Below, one piece after another: positions 1 to 8,457 of a stretch of DNA of 64,000 nt. Both the position numbers and the translations under genes were made by a program. Location: the NCBI GenBank assembly GCA_023144005.1, contig JAGLGN010000023.1:1-64000 (forward strand), in the 5' to 3' direction. The number at the start of each line of letters is the position of its first letter. Position 1 is the first letter of the stretch. Source of the DNA: a bacterium (GTDB lineage Bacteria > AUK180). The notes under the pieces are model-generated. The model was not told the origin of the DNA. It was given only the letters and a program-made list of their open reading frames with translations, and searched no databases.

Positions 1-1664
1 CCGTCGAAGAGGTTGTTGAAGAAGAACCTGTCGAGGAGCCGGTCGAAGTCGTAGTTGAAGAACCTCAGTTGAATATTATCAATGAGATCAATGTATATCC
101 CGAGAAGGAAATGACACGCATTCAGGTAGTTGCTGACACTAAGATCATGTATGAATTCCAGAAGAACGAGAGGTCTTCGTCCATAGAAGTTTCCTTCTAC
201 GATTCGAATTTTGAGGGCGATATACCCTCAAAGAGCGGATATATCAAAGCCCTTAGCGGCAATCAATTCAAGGATCGTTATATCCTTACTGTGGCATATG
301 CCAAAGGCGCTGATGTTTCGATCTTTCCGATAGATAATATCATAGAGATCGATGTTTACCGGCCTGTTGAGAAGATCATTGATCCGGATGACAAGAAATT
401 CGTACAATTCATACAGCCCGAAGATAAGGATGACAAGGGCGATATAAAATCACAGACCTTAGTGGAGAAAAGGGCGTATAAGGGCCTTTCGAAGATATCT
501 CTCCATCTTAAAGAAGCAAGCCTTAACTCGCTCTTGAGATTGATCTCGATTGAGACCAAGGTCAATATCTATTCCGATCCGGGCATCGGCGGAAAGATAA
601 ATATTGATATCGTTAATCAGCCTTGGGAGCCGACTCTGGATGTGATCTTGAAGAATTACGGACTTACCTATACCTGGGAAGGACGAAATGTCATTCGTGT
701 TACGAATTTTGACAAATTAACCAAAGAAAAGGAGATGGAGAAGATAGCAAAGGAATCAAAGACCAATCTTCAGCCGCTTATTACCAGAATATATCAGTTG
801 AGCTTTGCACAGGCCGGTGTGGTCAAAGGTTACCTCACACCACCGTTGATCTCTTCGAGAGGAAGCGTTGATTCCAATCAGATGAACAACATACTCATAG
901 TTAGAGATACACAGGAGAATCTGGACAGGATCGACAAATTGGTCAAGGAGCTTGACGAGGAGACCAGACAGGTCAATATCCTTGTGAGAATCTACAGATT
1001 GAATGATATTACATCTGAGACGCTTGGGGTGAATTGGACCTTCAATAATCGAATGAATCCTACTGATGTAGAGCTTTCCGGTGGTGCTAATTATGGCGCG
1101 GACGCTACTGCGACCGGCCTCGCATCACAGAAAATAGGTATGTTTTCACTCTTCTCCCCGGATGACATGGTTAATATCGATATGACGCTCTCTGCTCTGA
1201 TGAGTAAAAATAGAGTTTCTCTGGAGACCTATCCGAATATTACTACTTTGAATCATCAGACAGCAAGCATAACGATTGGACAGAAAGTTCCCATAACCAT
1301 GCTTGATGAAGCGGGAAATACCGTGACACAGCTCACTACTGTCGGTACGAAGATAGAGGTTACCCCTCATATTAACTCCGATGGCAAGATCATCCTGAAA
1401 ATACATCCCGAGATCAGTAATCTCGCCGGTGTTGTCGCGGGATTGGTCAATATTGCCACCGCAGAGGCCAACACCACATTGATCATTGATGACGGCGATA
1501 CGGCGGTTATCGGTGGATTGGTGGAGTATAGAACAACGGATTCAAAGGGATTTGTTCCTTTCCTTGGAAAGATACCTCTTCTGGGACTTTTATTTAGGAA
1601 CTCAGACAAGACATACAATAAGGGAGAGATCCTTATATTTGTTACCCCGAAGATAGTGGAGTGA
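1..1664 (+). CDS. pilQ: type IV pilus secretin PilQ (5' end outside window)
   Basis: Outer-membrane secretin that forms the exit pore for type IV pili. The reading frame is open from base 3, so the true start lies left of the window. The first residues are a low-complexity Val/Glu/Pro linker. Numbering from base 69: an AMIN-like beta domain (about 1-105), a secretin/TonB short N-terminal domain (about 140-220), an N1 domain with typical NNxLIVRDTQENL text (about 235-310), and the C-terminal secretin barrel (about 380-531). The barrel has the hallmark VPFLGKIPLLGLLF segment and ends in IFVTPKIVE. The AMIN domain argues for PilQ rather than GspD. pilC follows after 3 bases, so the two are one operon. 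Confidence 0.93.
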   Translation, partial: VEEVVEEEPVEEPVEVVVEEPQLNIINEINVYPEKEMTRIQVVADTKIMYEFQKNERSSSIEVSFYDSNFEGDIPSKSGYIKALSGNQFKDRYILTVAYAKGADVSIFPIDNIIEIDVYRPVEKIIDPDDKKFVQFIQPEDKDDKGDIKSQTLVEKRAYKGLSKISLHLKEASLNSLLRLISIETKVNIYSDPGIGGKINIDIVNQPWEPTLDVILKNYGLTYTWEGRNVIRVTNFDKLTKEKEMEKIAKESKTNLQPLITRIYQLSFAQAGVVKGYLTPPLISSRGSVDSNQMNNILIVRDTQENLDRIDKLVKELDEETRQVNILVRIYRLNDITSETLGVNWTFNNRMNPTDVELSGGANYGADATATGLASQKIGMFSLFSPDDMVNIDMTLSALMSKNRVSLETYPNITTLNHQTASITIGQKVPITMLDEAGNTVTQLTTVGTKIEVTPHINSDGKIILKIHPEISNLAGVVAGLVNIATAEANTTLIIDDGDTAVIGGLVEYRTTDSKGFVPFLGKIPLLGLLFRNSDKTYNKGEILIFVTPKIVE

Positions 1665-1667
1665 TCT

Positions 1668-2879
1668 ATGCCCACATTTTTATACAAGTATAAACTTAAC
1701 AGCGGAAAAACAAGAAAAGGCCAGATAACCGCTGAAAACTTTGACGAGGCGAGAGCGAGATTTGCCCGGCCCGCTATTATCCAGGATACCGTTACGGTAA
1801 AAGAAAAAACCGCGATGGATCTGGAGATCAAGCTTCCCAGCTTTGAAACTATTACTCCCAAGGATGTTTCAATTTTCACCAGACAGTTCGCGACGCTTCT
1901 GGATGCTTCGATCGATCTTACCAGAGCCTTTGACATCCTGACCCGTGAACTCGAGAATCAGAAATTCCGTAAGGTCTTAACCGAGATCAAGGGTAAGATA
2001 GAGTCGGGTACTCCCATTTCCGTGGCGATGAAAAGTTTTCCGAAGCAATTCGACCACCTTTTCATCAATATGGTCGCGGCTGGTGAATCTTCCGGTCAGT
2101 TGTCCCTTGTCTTCACGCGTCTTTCCGAATATATGGAAAAATCCGAAGAGATCAAGGGGAAGGTTAAAAGTGCCATGACATATCCTACCGTTATCGGTAT
2201 TGTCGCGGTGGCAATGGTCTCGTTCATGATGACGAGCGTTATCCCTTCCTTTAAAACGATGTTCGAGGATATGGGCGCAAAGCTTCCCGGCCCGACAATG
2301 TTCCTTTTTAAGCTGAGTTATGCTTTTGAACATTTTTGGTGGCTGATGTTGTCAATAGTCATTATATTGGCGGTGATACATATCATGTGCAAGAAGAAAT
2401 TTCCTAAATATGTGTGGTTCTTGAATTGGATGATTCTCAGGGTTCCTATCATGGGAGACATTCAGAGCAAGAACGGTATCGCGAGGTTTGCGAGAACCCT
2501 TTCAACTCTCTTGGATTCAGGTGTGCATCTTCCGGATGCCCTTGATATCTCGTCCCACACAACAGGAAACCTCCTTTTCGAGGAAGCAATAATGGAATCC
2601 AAAGAGGCAGTTACCTCCGGTCAGCCGCTGACCACTCCTTTGAAGGACTCGGGTGTGTTTCCGGGAATGGTCATACAAATGATCGACGCAGGTCAGGAGT
2701 CAGGTAAAACATCTGATCTCTTATCAAAGGTCGCTGATTTCTACGAAGTTGAAGTGGATACGGCCGTAGAAGGCCTCATGTCCGCTTTGGAACCTATAAT
2801 CATGGTGGTCCTTGGTGGTGTGCTTGGTTTTATTATCGTCGCCATGTTTATGCCTATATTGACTATGTCCACGATTTAG
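1668..2879 (+). CDS. pilC: type IV pilus inner-membrane platform protein PilC/GspF
   Basis: Polytopic inner-membrane protein that couples the pilus motor ATPases to pilin assembly. It has 403 residues, the usual length. Two T2SSF domains are visible (about 65-190 and 265-390), each with the FxRQxATLLDAS / FARTLSTLLDSG type signature, followed by membrane segments near 170-190, 220-240 and the C-terminus (about 375-400). ATG is preceded by GGAG that overlaps the end of pilQ, 6 nt upstream. Together with PilQ this suggests a pilus or type II secretion gene set that continues left of the window. No pilin gene follows here. GspF is the alternative name, but the PilQ neighbour favours PilC. Confidence 0.9.
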   Translation: MPTFLYKYKLNSGKTRKGQITAENFDEARARFARPAIIQDTVTVKEKTAMDLEIKLPSFETITPKDVSIFTRQFATLLDASIDLTRAFDILTRELENQKFRKVLTEIKGKIESGTPISVAMKSFPKQFDHLFINMVAAGESSGQLSLVFTRLSEYMEKSEEIKGKVKSAMTYPTVIGIVAVAMVSFMMTSVIPSFKTMFEDMGAKLPGPTMFLFKLSYAFEHFWWLMLSIVIILAVIHIMCKKKFPKYVWFLNWMILRVPIMGDIQSKNGIARFARTLSTLLDSGVHLPDALDISSHTTGNLLFEEAIMESKEAVTSGQPLTTPLKDSGVFPGMVIQMIDAGQESGKTSDLLSKVADFYEVEVDTAVEGLMSALEPIIMVVLGGVLGFIIVAMFMPILTMSTI

Positions 2880-3104
2880 TGATCTGACTCATAAAGACGA
2901 TGACTATGGAATGTTTAGATTTGAGTCAATTCCAACGAACAATAAGTGCGGTGTACCCTTTGTGGTACATAAGCGAAGAGAGAGGAAGAAATTGACCAAA
3001 GATGATATTCCATTGCGGGTATGTGGCGCTCCCCGCTCCTCTCATGCTGAACAAAATTGCATCAGTCATTGTTGCCGGAATTTTGGATCAGAACAATAGG
3101 TGAT

Positions 3105-4211
3105 TTGATTAAGAACCGCGTCATACCCGTACTAATACTGGGTGTGGTACTCTTTCCTTTTTTGAATTATGCGGTACCGCACCTGGTCATTATGGCTGTC
3201 TTGGCCGCTTTTATACTATTTTCCAAGACCCTTATTGCCCGCTTTTTCTCTCATGAGATATATATTTACATTGCTCTTGCGGCCATTATGATATTCTACT
3301 CCACCAATAGATTCGCGGGGGTGAATTATCTTTATCTGATCATTGCCTCTTGCCTGATCGCGTCTCTGTATTATGCAAGTGACAAAGAATTAGTGGATAA
3401 AATGTTCTTTATCGGCGCTTTGTTTTTGGTCCTGTACGGCCTATTTCAGAAGTATGTGACATATCCCGCCTTATTGGAACAATTGAACTCCTATAAAGGC
3501 AGTCTCATTGACAGCGGGATATTTATGAACCATATCCGCATGGGGCGGGTGAACGGATTATTTAATTCCTCCAATACCTTTGCCATTATAGTCCCTCTGC
3601 TCTCGTACAGGTATCTGATAAGGCAAAAGTACGGTATGTACATATTCGCCGCCCTTGGAGCCGTAATGCTTCTTCTGACAAGCTCATTCAATCTGATAAT
3701 ATTCATGGCGATAATGGTGATACCATTTGTAAAAAAGAAAAAGGAACATCTTATTTTGTATCTCGCTTTTATTTTGATATCAATGATAATTCTGATCATA
3801 ATAAGAAACTCGGATCTTATTCCAAAAAGCGGGATGAATCCTTTTATTATGAGATATAAGAATTTCAGCTCTGCTTTCCGGATCTGGCTTTCAAGTCCGC
3901 TCTACGGTCACGGCATCGGCAGTTTCCCGGATCTATACCCTCTATATAGATTACCCGGTGCCAATGAAGTGAAATATGCTCACAATATTATTCTGCAGCA
4001 TCTTTGTGAAGGAGGGATCATATTCTTAGCGTCTTTTGTATATTTGCTGTTCAGAAAACTTAGAAAGCTGAGCTTTGAAAGTTATATTCCGGTCGCGGCG
4101 GTATTAATACATAATATGCTGTCTTTTTCCTTCTATAGCTCAACAATTATGGCCCTCTTTTTTATCTACATTAATGCAGATAAAGAGCACTACCGCGGTA
4201 ATGATAAATAG
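3105..4211 (+). CDS. O-antigen ligase / Wzy-like polytopic membrane protein
   Basis: About 368 residues with roughly ten hydrophobic segments. Near the C-terminus the motif PLYGHGIGSF ... YAHNIILQHLCEGG matches the Wzy_C/WaaL family, which joins O-antigen or other glycans to lipid carriers; the conserved His lies in AHN. Known family members act at the periplasmic face of the inner membrane. The TTG at 3105 is chosen because AGG lies 4 nt upstream; a TTG at 3057 in the same frame is the alternative. The 225-bp gap after pilC holds a short inverted repeat (TGTACC...GGTACA, 2952-2969) but no clear promoter, so co-transcription with pilC is possible. Its last 72 bases overlap the convergent MFS gene. 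Confidence 0.75.
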   Translation: MIKNRVIPVLILGVVLFPFLNYAVPHLVIMAVLAAFILFSKTLIARFFSHEIYIYIALAAIMIFYSTNRFAGVNYLYLIIASCLIASLYYASDKELVDKMFFIGALFLVLYGLFQKYVTYPALLEQLNSYKGSLIDSGIFMNHIRMGRVNGLFNSSNTFAIIVPLLSYRYLIRQKYGMYIFAALGAVMLLLTSSFNLIIFMAIMVIPFVKKKKEHLILYLAFILISMIILIIIRNSDLIPKSGMNPFIMRYKNFSSAFRIWLSSPLYGHGIGSFPDLYPLYRLPGANEVKYAHNIILQHLCEGGIIFLASFVYLLFRKLRKLSFESYIPVAAVLIHNMLSFSFYSSTIMALFFIYINADKEHYRGNDK

Positions 4212-5333
4212 AATTCCGGTAATTGGAAACGAAAGCAGCTTATTGGAAGAATTGTCATAGATAAACCCTGCGACGAGAGGGCCGATAAACGAACCCACAT
4301 TCGAAACAGAATTCAATAATCCGATCCTTGTTCCGGTTTTCCCTGTAAAGAGCACAAAGGTCAGATTCCTTGAGAGGGGAACTATCGCCTTTATGCCGAT
4401 AAAGACCAGAAGCAGGAAAAAAAGCGCGCCGGCATACCCTAAATTGAAAATAAATGCCATCAGGGACAGAGAAAGCAGGACGAGCACAGAGGCCGTAGGC
4501 TTCTTCCACCTGTCAGCGCTGATCTTGAAGTTGAAAACCCAGATAAAGAGCGAGGAGATCAACACCAGGCCCCCGTAGACCAATGTAGTGTTCACTGTGT
4601 TCAATGAAAAATTCTCTTTAATGTAAACGATGATGAGTGAATTCAGGACTGTGCTTATCGAACCTGCCAGAAAGCTGAAGATGAGGATAAATACGAAGAT
4701 ATATCTGGGAAAATTATCGCTTATTCGATCTTCTTCTTCCTCTTCTATTTCCTGTTCATTTCCATTCACCTTAAGCTTGAAAGATGTTAATGCCAGAAAG
4801 AGGATTATGCTTCCTCCGATAATGAATAACAAGGGCAATGCGTCATTTTCACTTGGACTTTTGCTTATCCGTGTAAGCAAGAGGATCATCGGTGCCGAAA
4901 GCAATATCCCCACAACTCCCCCGATATTTCCGAAAATGTAGTATAAGCTGAGTGCCTTAGAGCTGTCTTTTCCCGACCGCTTCAGAGTTTCCAGCTGCAA
5001 TATCGGCCAGAATGTTCCTGACAAGGCTCCCTGAAGAGCCCTGATCAATAAAAATCCGGCAAATGTCGCAAAGAAGTAATAACCGTAAAACAGTAGCGAC
5101 ATCAGGAAAAAGGAAAGAGGGATTATGAAGGACGGAATCTTATTGCGATCCCACATATACCCGTTGAAGGATGCCGAGATCGCCCGAAAGGCCATGAACA
5201 ATGCGGCAACGAGTCCGATCTGAAAGCCGTTCGCGCCGCTGTTTCTCAATATGAGCGGGACGGCGGGCCTGATAAGAGCGATTGCTATCATTGTGACGAA
5301 AACTAAAATAAAATAAGGCCGTACTTCCTTCAT
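4140..5333 (-). CDS. major facilitator superfamily transporter
   Basis: 397 residues with about twelve membrane segments in two halves, separated by a cytoplasmic acidic loop (EQEIEEEEEDR, about residue 190-205). The first loop carries GYMWDRNKIPSF, resembling the MFS motif A region between TM2 and TM3, and TM5 has the GxxxGxxxG-like NIGGVVGILLSAP. Substrate cannot be predicted; an efflux role is the usual guess for this drug/H+ antiporter-like arrangement. The ATG directly follows the prfB stop codon (0 nt gap) without an obvious Shine-Dalgarno, so translation is probably coupled. It is the last gene of the mgtE-prfB-MFS operon and runs into the convergent ligase gene. Confidence 0.85.
   Translation of the reverse strand: MKEVRPYFILVFVTMIAIALIRPAVPLILRNSGANGFQIGLVAALFMAFRAISASFNGYMWDRNKIPSFIIPLSFFLMSLLFYGYYFFATFAGFLLIRALQGALSGTFWPILQLETLKRSGKDSSKALSLYYIFGNIGGVVGILLSAPMILLLTRISKSPSENDALPLLFIIGGSIILFLALTSFKLKVNGNEQEIEEEEEDRISDNFPRYIFVFILIFSFLAGSISTVLNSLIIVYIKENFSLNTVNTTLVYGGLVLISSLFIWVFNFKISADRWKKPTASVLVLLSLSLMAFIFNLGYAGALFFLLLVFIGIKAIVPLSRNLTFVLFTGKTGTRIGLLNSVSNVGSFIGPLVAGFIYDNSSNKLLSFPITGILFIITAVVLFICINVDKKEGHNC
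4155..4187. terminator. inverted repeat inside the overlapping ends of two convergent genes
   Basis: CTCTTTTTTATCTACATT and AATGCAGATAAAGAG are nearly perfect inverse complements, with one 3-nt bulge. The element lies inside the last codons of both the O-antigen-ligase-like gene (+) and the MFS gene (-). Because it is palindromic, both proteins end in similar peptides (FFIYINADKE and LFICINVDKK). It could act as a bidirectional terminator, though no separate T-run is present. Function is inferred. Confidence 0.45.
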
Positions 5334-6437
5334 TTATTTTGTACTGATATAACTCAGATATCCTTCTATGAAAAGGTCGATATCTCCGTCCATAACGGCA
5401 TTTATATTGCCCGTTTCAATAGATGTCCGCAAATCCTTGATCATGGTATAGGGTTGGAAAACATAGGAGCGGATCTGATGTCCCCATGAGATGTCTTTCT
5501 TTTCCGCCTGATCCTTCGCGTCCTCTTCTTCCTTCAATCGGAGAAAGTGTTCGTAAAGGCGGGCCTTGAGGAGTCTCATGGCGATCGATTTATTCTTCTG
5601 TTGTGAGCGTTCTACCTGGCATGTAGCAACGATATTCGTGGGAATATGCGTGATCCTTACCGCTGAATCTGATGTATTGACACTTTGCCCTCCGGGCCCT
5701 GAGGCATGGAAGGTGTCGATCCTGAGATCCTTATCCTGCAGGTCGATGGCAATATCATCGTCCGCTTCCGGGATCACATAAACGGATGCAAATGAAGTGT
5801 GTCTCCTGGAATTGGAGTCAAAAGGGGATATCCTGACCAGCCGGTGAATACCCGTTTCTCCCTTTAAATATCCGAAAGCATGAGGCATTTCAATTTGTAT
5901 CGTGGATATCTTTATTCCGGCTTCGTCTCCCGGTGTAAATTCAAGTGTCTCCACTTTAATACCCTTTTTCTCCGCCCATCGAGTGTACATTCTTAGAAGC
6001 ATCAATGCCCAGTCCTGAGCTTCTGTCCCTCCTGCCCCGGGCTTGATGGTCATGATCGCATTGGATTCATCATTCTTTCCGGTGAAAATGGTCTTTATCT
6101 TAAATGAATCAAACTCTACTTTTAACTGCTCGAACTCCTTCTCCAATTCGGTAAATGTTTCCTGGTCAAAATCGCTTTGAAGAAGTTCTATGATCTCCAG
6201 GCCGGACTCGATATTCAAAAAAAGGCGGTTATATTCCTCTACCAGGGCTTTCCTGCTGTTGATCCTTTTGAATTTCTTCTGTGCCTTGTCCGGATCATCC
6301 CAGAATCCCTCCGCATTGAATTCCTTTTCAAATGCCTTTAACTGAATGGTCAGTTCATCATATTTGATCTTTATTTTGATGTCGGCAAGCTTGTTGTTAA
6401 ATTCGCTGTATGCTTCCTTTATTTCTCGTAGATCCAC
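5334..6437 (-). CDS. prfB: peptide chain release factor 2
   Basis: RF2 recognises UGA/UAA and releases the nascent peptide. 367 residues. The stop-codon recognition tripeptide SPF is in VRISPFDSNSRRHTS, and the catalytic GGQ is in HASGPGGQSVNTSDSAVR. GTG at 6437 is the start: its first base is the last base of the mgtE TAG stop, and TAGGAG lies 7 nt upstream. The classical programmed +1 frameshift (in-frame UGA after about 25 codons) is absent; the segment LADIKIKIKYDELT reads straight through. An apparent longer ORF upstream only overlaps mgtE in another frame and is not real. Confidence 0.96.
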   Translation of the reverse strand: MDLREIKEAYSEFNNKLADIKIKIKYDELTIQLKAFEKEFNAEGFWDDPDKAQKKFKRINSRKALVEEYNRLFLNIESGLEIIELLQSDFDQETFTELEKEFEQLKVEFDSFKIKTIFTGKNDESNAIMTIKPGAGGTEAQDWALMLLRMYTRWAEKKGIKVETLEFTPGDEAGIKISTIQIEMPHAFGYLKGETGIHRLVRISPFDSNSRRHTSFASVYVIPEADDDIAIDLQDKDLRIDTFHASGPGGQSVNTSDSAVRITHIPTNIVATCQVERSQQKNKSIAMRLLKARLYEHFLRLKEEEDAKDQAEKKDISWGHQIRSYVFQPYTMIKDLRTSIETGNINAVMDGDIDLFIEGYLSYISTK

Positions 6438-7807
6438 TATTTTACTCCTAAAATTGTCGTTGCGATCGCAAAGTATACTATTAGCCCTAATACATCGATA
6501 GATGTCGTTACCAGAGGCCCTGAGATCACCGCGGGGTCCCAACCCATTTTCTTCCAGACTATCGGAAATATTGCTGCTATCATTCCGGCTAACCATATCA
6601 CAAATACCAATGTAAGCGATACGACGAGAATGAATTTGAAAAGATACGGCCCGCCAGTATTTAAAAGCAGGAATCTGAGAACCACCACGGAGCTCAGGAT
6701 CAGGCTGATAATAAGAGCTGACAATGTTTCCTTCACTATGATCTTCCATGTATCAGCGAAATGTATCTCTCCCATGGCCATACCCCTGATGATGAGTGTG
6801 GATGTCTGCGAACCCGCAGTCCCGCCTGCATTAAGGAGCATAGGTATAAAGTAGGACAGGATGATGAACTGCCTTAATAGAAGATCATAATGCTGCATCA
6901 CCAATCCCGAAATGGTTTCTATCAAAAGGAATATCAGTAGCCATACGACCCTCTTTTTAATAAGGCGCCAGACAGATGCGTCCATATAACTTTCATCAGA
7001 TGGCGCCATAGCGGCCATAACCTCGAAGTCCTCTTCCTTCTCCTCTTCGATAATATCCGTAAGGTCATCAAAGGTAATAATACCGATAACACGATTCTCC
7101 CTGTCCACAACGGGAAGGGCCAGAAGATCGTATTTTTCGAATATCTCAATAACCTCTTCCTGGTCCATATAGGGATTTACCATGATCACGTTCGTGTCGG
7201 CGATCTCGTGCAGTGTTCGGGAAGAATCAGAAATGACAATATCTTTCAATGAGGCCACGCCCACCATTTTTCTTTCTTTATCCAGAACATAGATATAAAA
7301 TACTGTTTCAAGGTCCTTTCCCTTTTCCCGAATAAGGTCAATTGCTTCCTTTGCACTGGTATTCATTTCCAATGCGAGGAATTTAGTGTTGATGGACCTT
7401 CCTACGGAATCTTCCGGATATCCCAGGATCTTGTATGTTATCTTTCTCTCTTCGGGCGACAGCATGGAGAATAGTTTATTTACGATACCCGCAGGAGCTT
7501 CCTCAAAAAGTTCGATCCGCTCATCGGAATCCATATCCTCGATGAGTTCGGAAATGTGTACATCCGAGAGTTCGTTCAGGATATCAAGCTGACGGTCCGG
7601 GTCGAGGTTTTCAAAAACGACAATTGCCCGGTCTTTTGGAATCAGCCGAAATGTTACAGCGGCATGACTTTCTGATATATTTTCCAGGATCTCAGCGATA
7701 TCCTCATCCTGCAGCGAGGAAAAAAGTTCATGAATGATCTTGAATTTCTTTTCATCGATCAGAATTTCGAAGTCGGAATAAGCTAGATTATCTACTCCCA
7801 TGTCCAT
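6437..7807 (-). CDS. mgtE: magnesium transporter MgtE
   Basis: Mg2+ channel of the inner membrane, gated by cytoplasmic Mg2+ sensing. About 456 residues. In order: the superhelical MgtE N domain with repeated (D/E)xAxxLExx text (about 25-130), two CBS domains (about 135-255, e.g. LPVVDRENRVIGIITFDDL), a connecting helix, and five membrane helices with the family signatures MLLNAGGTAGSQTSTLIIRGMA and ATTSIDV-like TTSIDVLGLIVYF. ATGs at 7807 and 7801 are both possible; the promoter at 7813-7841 would start transcription at about 7806-7808, giving a leaderless or nearly leaderless message. It leads an operon with prfB and the MFS gene. No Mg2+ riboswitch (M-box) fits, since there is no leader. 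Confidence 0.95.
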   Translation of the reverse strand: MDMGVDNLAYSDFEILIDEKKFKIIHELFSSLQDEDIAEILENISESHAAVTFRLIPKDRAIVVFENLDPDRQLDILNELSDVHISELIEDMDSDERIELFEEAPAGIVNKLFSMLSPEERKITYKILGYPEDSVGRSINTKFLALEMNTSAKEAIDLIREKGKDLETVFYIYVLDKERKMVGVASLKDIVISDSSRTLHEIADTNVIMVNPYMDQEEVIEIFEKYDLLALPVVDRENRVIGIITFDDLTDIIEEEKEEDFEVMAAMAPSDESYMDASVWRLIKKRVVWLLIFLLIETISGLVMQHYDLLLRQFIILSYFIPMLLNAGGTAGSQTSTLIIRGMAMGEIHFADTWKIIVKETLSALIISLILSSVVVLRFLLLNTGGPYLFKFILVVSLTLVFVIWLAGMIAAIFPIVWKKMGWDPAVISGPLVTTSIDVLGLIVYFAIATTILGVK

Positions 7808-7812
7808 TTTCA

Positions 7813-7841
7813 ATTATACTACAATAGCAGAACATTTACAA
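7813..7841 (-). promoter_or_regulatory. promoter of mgtE-prfB-MFS operon
   Basis: On the minus strand TTGTAA (7841-7836), 17-nt spacer, TATAAT (7818-7813). The expected start point coincides with the mgtE start codon. Confidence 0.7.
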
Positions 7842-8400
7842 GAATTCCGAGCATTTGGTATAAAGTGTTTTGATCCAAAATAGTCGGTCTTTTCTTTTCA
7901 TTCTATTCTCTTTTCTCTGTTCCGCCCCCACCCTCGAGCACGGCGCAGCCGTGCGCCCAACCGAGAGTTCCGGAAGGGGGAAGTGTTCTAATACATAGAT
8001 ATGTCAACTATTTCTTTATTTCCTTCCCGCATCCGCTCATCGGGAGCCCGGCAGCGCCGGGCGACCAACCCCAAAGAGTTTTGAACCGTCTAAGTGACAT
8101 TGACATTTTTAACGGCAAGAATGAATGGTGGCGAAGCCGAAAATATCCAATTGTCTGAGTGAGCGAAAGCTAACGAGTTTTGGGATTTTAATGAATGCCG
8201 GCCGTGGTGAGTATCATCGCAAAAAATGACATGAGAACAAAGACGGATCAAAACTCCATTAAATAATATATTACTATCTTTTTGAACATCATGAAATGAT
8301 GTGAGAAAAGTATATGTTAATAATGAAAAGATGGATTCCCAATCGAGTTGGGAATGACGGATGTGATTCCATTTTTCCTTACCCACTTGTCACTAGAGTA
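7842..8400. repeat. intergenic mosaic of hairpin repeats, no gene
   Basis: No convincing coding sequence. Two related GC-rich hairpins stand out: GCACGGC-GCA-GCCGTGC (7938-7954) and GCCCGGC-AGC-GCCGGGC (8046-8062), each followed by GCG(C/A)CCAACC. Further on, CATCAT-GAA-ATGATG (8287-8301) begins a phrase shared with 14309-14338, and ATTCCCAA-TCGAG-TTGGGAAT (8335-8355) is a perfect stem. A 98-codon minus-strand frame across 8090-8386 is only repeat text. Confidence 0.7.
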
Positions 8401-8404
8401 AAAA

Positions 8405-8433
8405 TTGAAAATTCAGGAGTAAAACTATATAAT
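8405..8433 (+). promoter_or_regulatory. promoter of the ABC/GldG operon
   Basis: TTGAAA (8405-8410), 17-nt spacer, TATAAT (8428-8433). The GGAGG Shine-Dalgarno follows at 8448-8452, 5 nt before the ATG at 8458. Confidence 0.8.
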
Positions 8434-8457
8434 AAAAATTAGTTTTCGGAGGTAGCA

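Noticed and set aside
2911-3099. 62-codon ORF between pilC and the ligase-like gene
   Set aside because: Composition is not protein-like, no family, and it overlaps the likely start region of the next gene.
6437-6749. N-terminal extension of prfB
   Set aside because: The extra frame lies wholly in mgtE and has no homology to RF2; GTG at 6437 with Shine-Dalgarno is the natural start.
7801-7841. Mg2+ riboswitch upstream of mgtE
   Set aside because: The predicted transcript has essentially no leader that could hold one.
8090-8386. 98-codon minus-strand ORF
   Set aside because: It runs through two hairpin repeats (8287 and 8335); no Shine-Dalgarno and the text is repeat-derived.
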